NCBI GenBank assembly: GCA_029556045.1
Contig: JAKQGS010000141.1
Span: forward strand, 1-6,653
DNA length: 6,653 nucleotides
Source of the DNA: Pseudomonadota bacterium
GTDB taxonomy: Bacteria > Bdellovibrionota > Oligoflexia > Oligoflexales > Oligoflexaceae
Direction of reading: 5' to 3'
This document shows positions 5,437 through 6,653 of the stretch, piece after piece. The position numbers were made by a program, and so were the translations under genes. Each line of letters starts with the position of its first letter. Positions within the stretch are counted from its first letter, which is position 1. The notes beneath the pieces were generated by a model. That model was not told the DNA's origin. It saw nothing but the letters and a program-made list of their open reading frames with translations, and made no database searches.

Positions 5437-6653
5437 TGGTTTCCCCCGATGACATTCAGGATGGCGGCGTCACGCTGGATGGCGAGTTAACACCGCAAAG
5501 TCCCCCCGTCCTTTCTCTGATTGAACACCTGCGCCGCGAATTAGAGCGGGATTATCCCAAAGTCATCGTTAATAAGGGGCGTAAGATCGATCCGCGCGGT
5601 ATTGCTGTGACAGTGGCGGGTGAAGAGGCCCATGGTCAGGTATTGGACCGTGGGGAAACCCTTCGGGTCTTTATGACCCTGCCGATCTTTGCCGGCGATC
5701 GTGGTTATAGTTTTATCAAATGCAGTTGCCTCAAGGACCGCGTGGTGCTGGAGGATCAACGCTGCGCCCATATGTGGGCCGTGCAGGATCGCCTGCTGGG
5801 TTACCTGGAGGCTCGCGAAAGGGCGGCTGCCACTGCAGTTCCTGAGTCATGGGAAGCCGCCTTCCAGAAGGTGGAAGAAAAAGCTGCGGTGAGTGCCGTG
5901 CAAACCAGCATCCCCGCTGGTGCCGCTGCTCTGCGCTTGGTGTGGGAGATCGGGCCAGACCTCAAGGTTGTCCCCTATCTGCAGTCCCTTGACGAAAGCG
6001 GGGTGTGGTCCCGTGGCCGACGCCTTGGATGGTCGGAGATCCTAAGTCAGGACAGTTTGTGGAAGTTAGCCCCCGAAGCCCTGGCCGTCAGTGCACGCTG
6101 GCAAGCCCTGCAGAATGAAAGCCTGGAACGTCATGAGCCGGATCGCATGGCGATGCTGCGGGAGCTGGTGGGTTGCGATCGGATTGTCAGGAGCGGGCAT
6201 CCGGAGGCGCGGGTGGAGGTGCGGTGCGGGCATATCAACCTTTTGGTGGAACGGCGTACGGATAGCCTGTCGGTTCGCGCGCAGGTGGACGGACGAGATG
6301 GTGTTTCCTGGGTTAAAACGGGCGATTTGGGTTACGGAATTTGGGGGGATGAACCTCTGTCCTTAACTCTGGGTATTCTCGATGAATCGTCCGCACCGCT
6401 GATTCATAAACTGGTGCAAACCCCTCTGACGGTGCCAGCGGACGAAGCGGACAAACTCTTTCAGCATCTGGTGCAGGTGGAGTCCCGTGTGCCAGTGCAG
6501 CTCACCACGCCGCTGGTTTCTACTGAAACAGTCGCGGATGACCGGATCTATCTTCGCATGACACCCCTGGTGGAGCGCGGATTGCGGGTGGAAATGTATT
6601 ACCGTCCATCACCGTTGGGGGCTTATTTTTTTCCAGGATGGGGCAGCACCTAC
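5436..6653 (+). CDS. SWIM zinc-finger SNF2-family helicase, N-terminal part, runs off the window
   Basis: The frame is open for 406 codons to the window end with no stop. A SWIM-type zinc-binding motif CxC-x11-CxH is formed by Cys96, Cys98, Cys110 and His112. Later segments resemble the N-terminal region of large bacterial SNF2 (SWI2/SNF2) proteins: LRLVWEIG with WSRGRRLGWSEIL at about 167-203, then YLRMTPLVERGLRVEMYYRP and the Gly/Pro-rich LGAYFFPGWGSTY at 372-406. The helicase motor, with its Walker A and DExH motifs, would lie downstream and is not seen, so the helicase call rests on this N-terminal pattern. Members use ATP to translocate on DNA and remodel DNA-protein complexes; SWIM domains bind DNA or proteins. 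The ATG at 5436 overlaps the stop of the preceding small gene (TAATG), indicating an operon. Its physiological role cannot be told here; SNF2 proteins occur in both housekeeping and defence settings. Confidence 0.75.
   Translation, partial: MVSPDDIQDGGVTLDGELTPQSPPVLSLIEHLRRELERDYPKVIVNKGRKIDPRGIAVTVAGEEAHGQVLDRGETLRVFMTLPIFAGDRGYSFIKCSCLKDRVVLEDQRCAHMWAVQDRLLGYLEARERAAATAVPESWEAAFQKVEEKAAVSAVQTSIPAGAAALRLVWEIGPDLKVVPYLQSLDESGVWSRGRRLGWSEILSQDSLWKLAPEALAVSARWQALQNESLERHEPDRMAMLRELVGCDRIVRSGHPEARVEVRCGHINLLVERRTDSLSVRAQVDGRDGVSWVKTGDLGYGIWGDEPLSLTLGILDESSAPLIHKLVQTPLTVPADEADKLFQHLVQVESRVPVQLTTPLVSTETVADDRIYLRMTPLVERGLRVEMYYRPSPLGAYFFPGWGSTY

Overview
The window looks like chromosomal DNA from a Gram-negative bacterium, probably a proteobacterium. 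The evidence is a UbiB/AarF-type kinase-like protein, a lipoprotein with a clean lipobox, a bacteriohemerythrin and moderate GC content. A magnetotactic or Magnetococcales-like host would fit, since such genomes are rich in hemerythrins, but nothing here is diagnostic.

Layout. (1) Bases 2-775, plus strand: the C-terminal part of an endonuclease/exonuclease/phosphatase-fold protein, cut by the window start. (2) 770-900: a palindromic element (A1) between two convergent genes, whose stop codons lie in its arms. (3) 895-2574, minus: a full-length UbiB/AarF-like protein. (4) 2799-3206, plus: a stand-alone bacteriohemerythrin with all seven iron ligands. (5) 3227-3348: a second copy of the palindromic element (A2). 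(6) 3347-3787, minus: a small exported glycine-rich protein that appears frameshifted and runs into A2. (7) 3821-3835: a compact divergent promoter region. (8) 3870-4520, plus: an unrecognised lipoprotein. (9) 4521-5259: a gene-poor stretch dominated by two inverted copies (B1, B2) of a second, larger hairpin element, a possible gene remnant on the minus strand, and a candidate promoter. (10) 5260-6653, plus: a two-gene operon of a 58-aa DUF1737-like protein overlapping by one base the start of a SWIM-type SNF2-family helicase that leaves the window.

The genes do not form one evident pathway. The unifying feature is the non-coding DNA: each gene-tail junction (EEP/UbiB, hemerythrin/exported protein, lipoprotein/remnant) holds a long-hairpin repeat. 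Family A shows compensatory base changes in its inner stem. Family B has near-identical half-cores (40/40 and 41/43), a different 32-33-nt terminal loop in each copy, and outer arms that differ between copies yet stay self-complementary within each copy. B2 also has a second possible 15-bp pairing. These elements are the best candidates for something undescribed. Their mobility or RNA function is inference.
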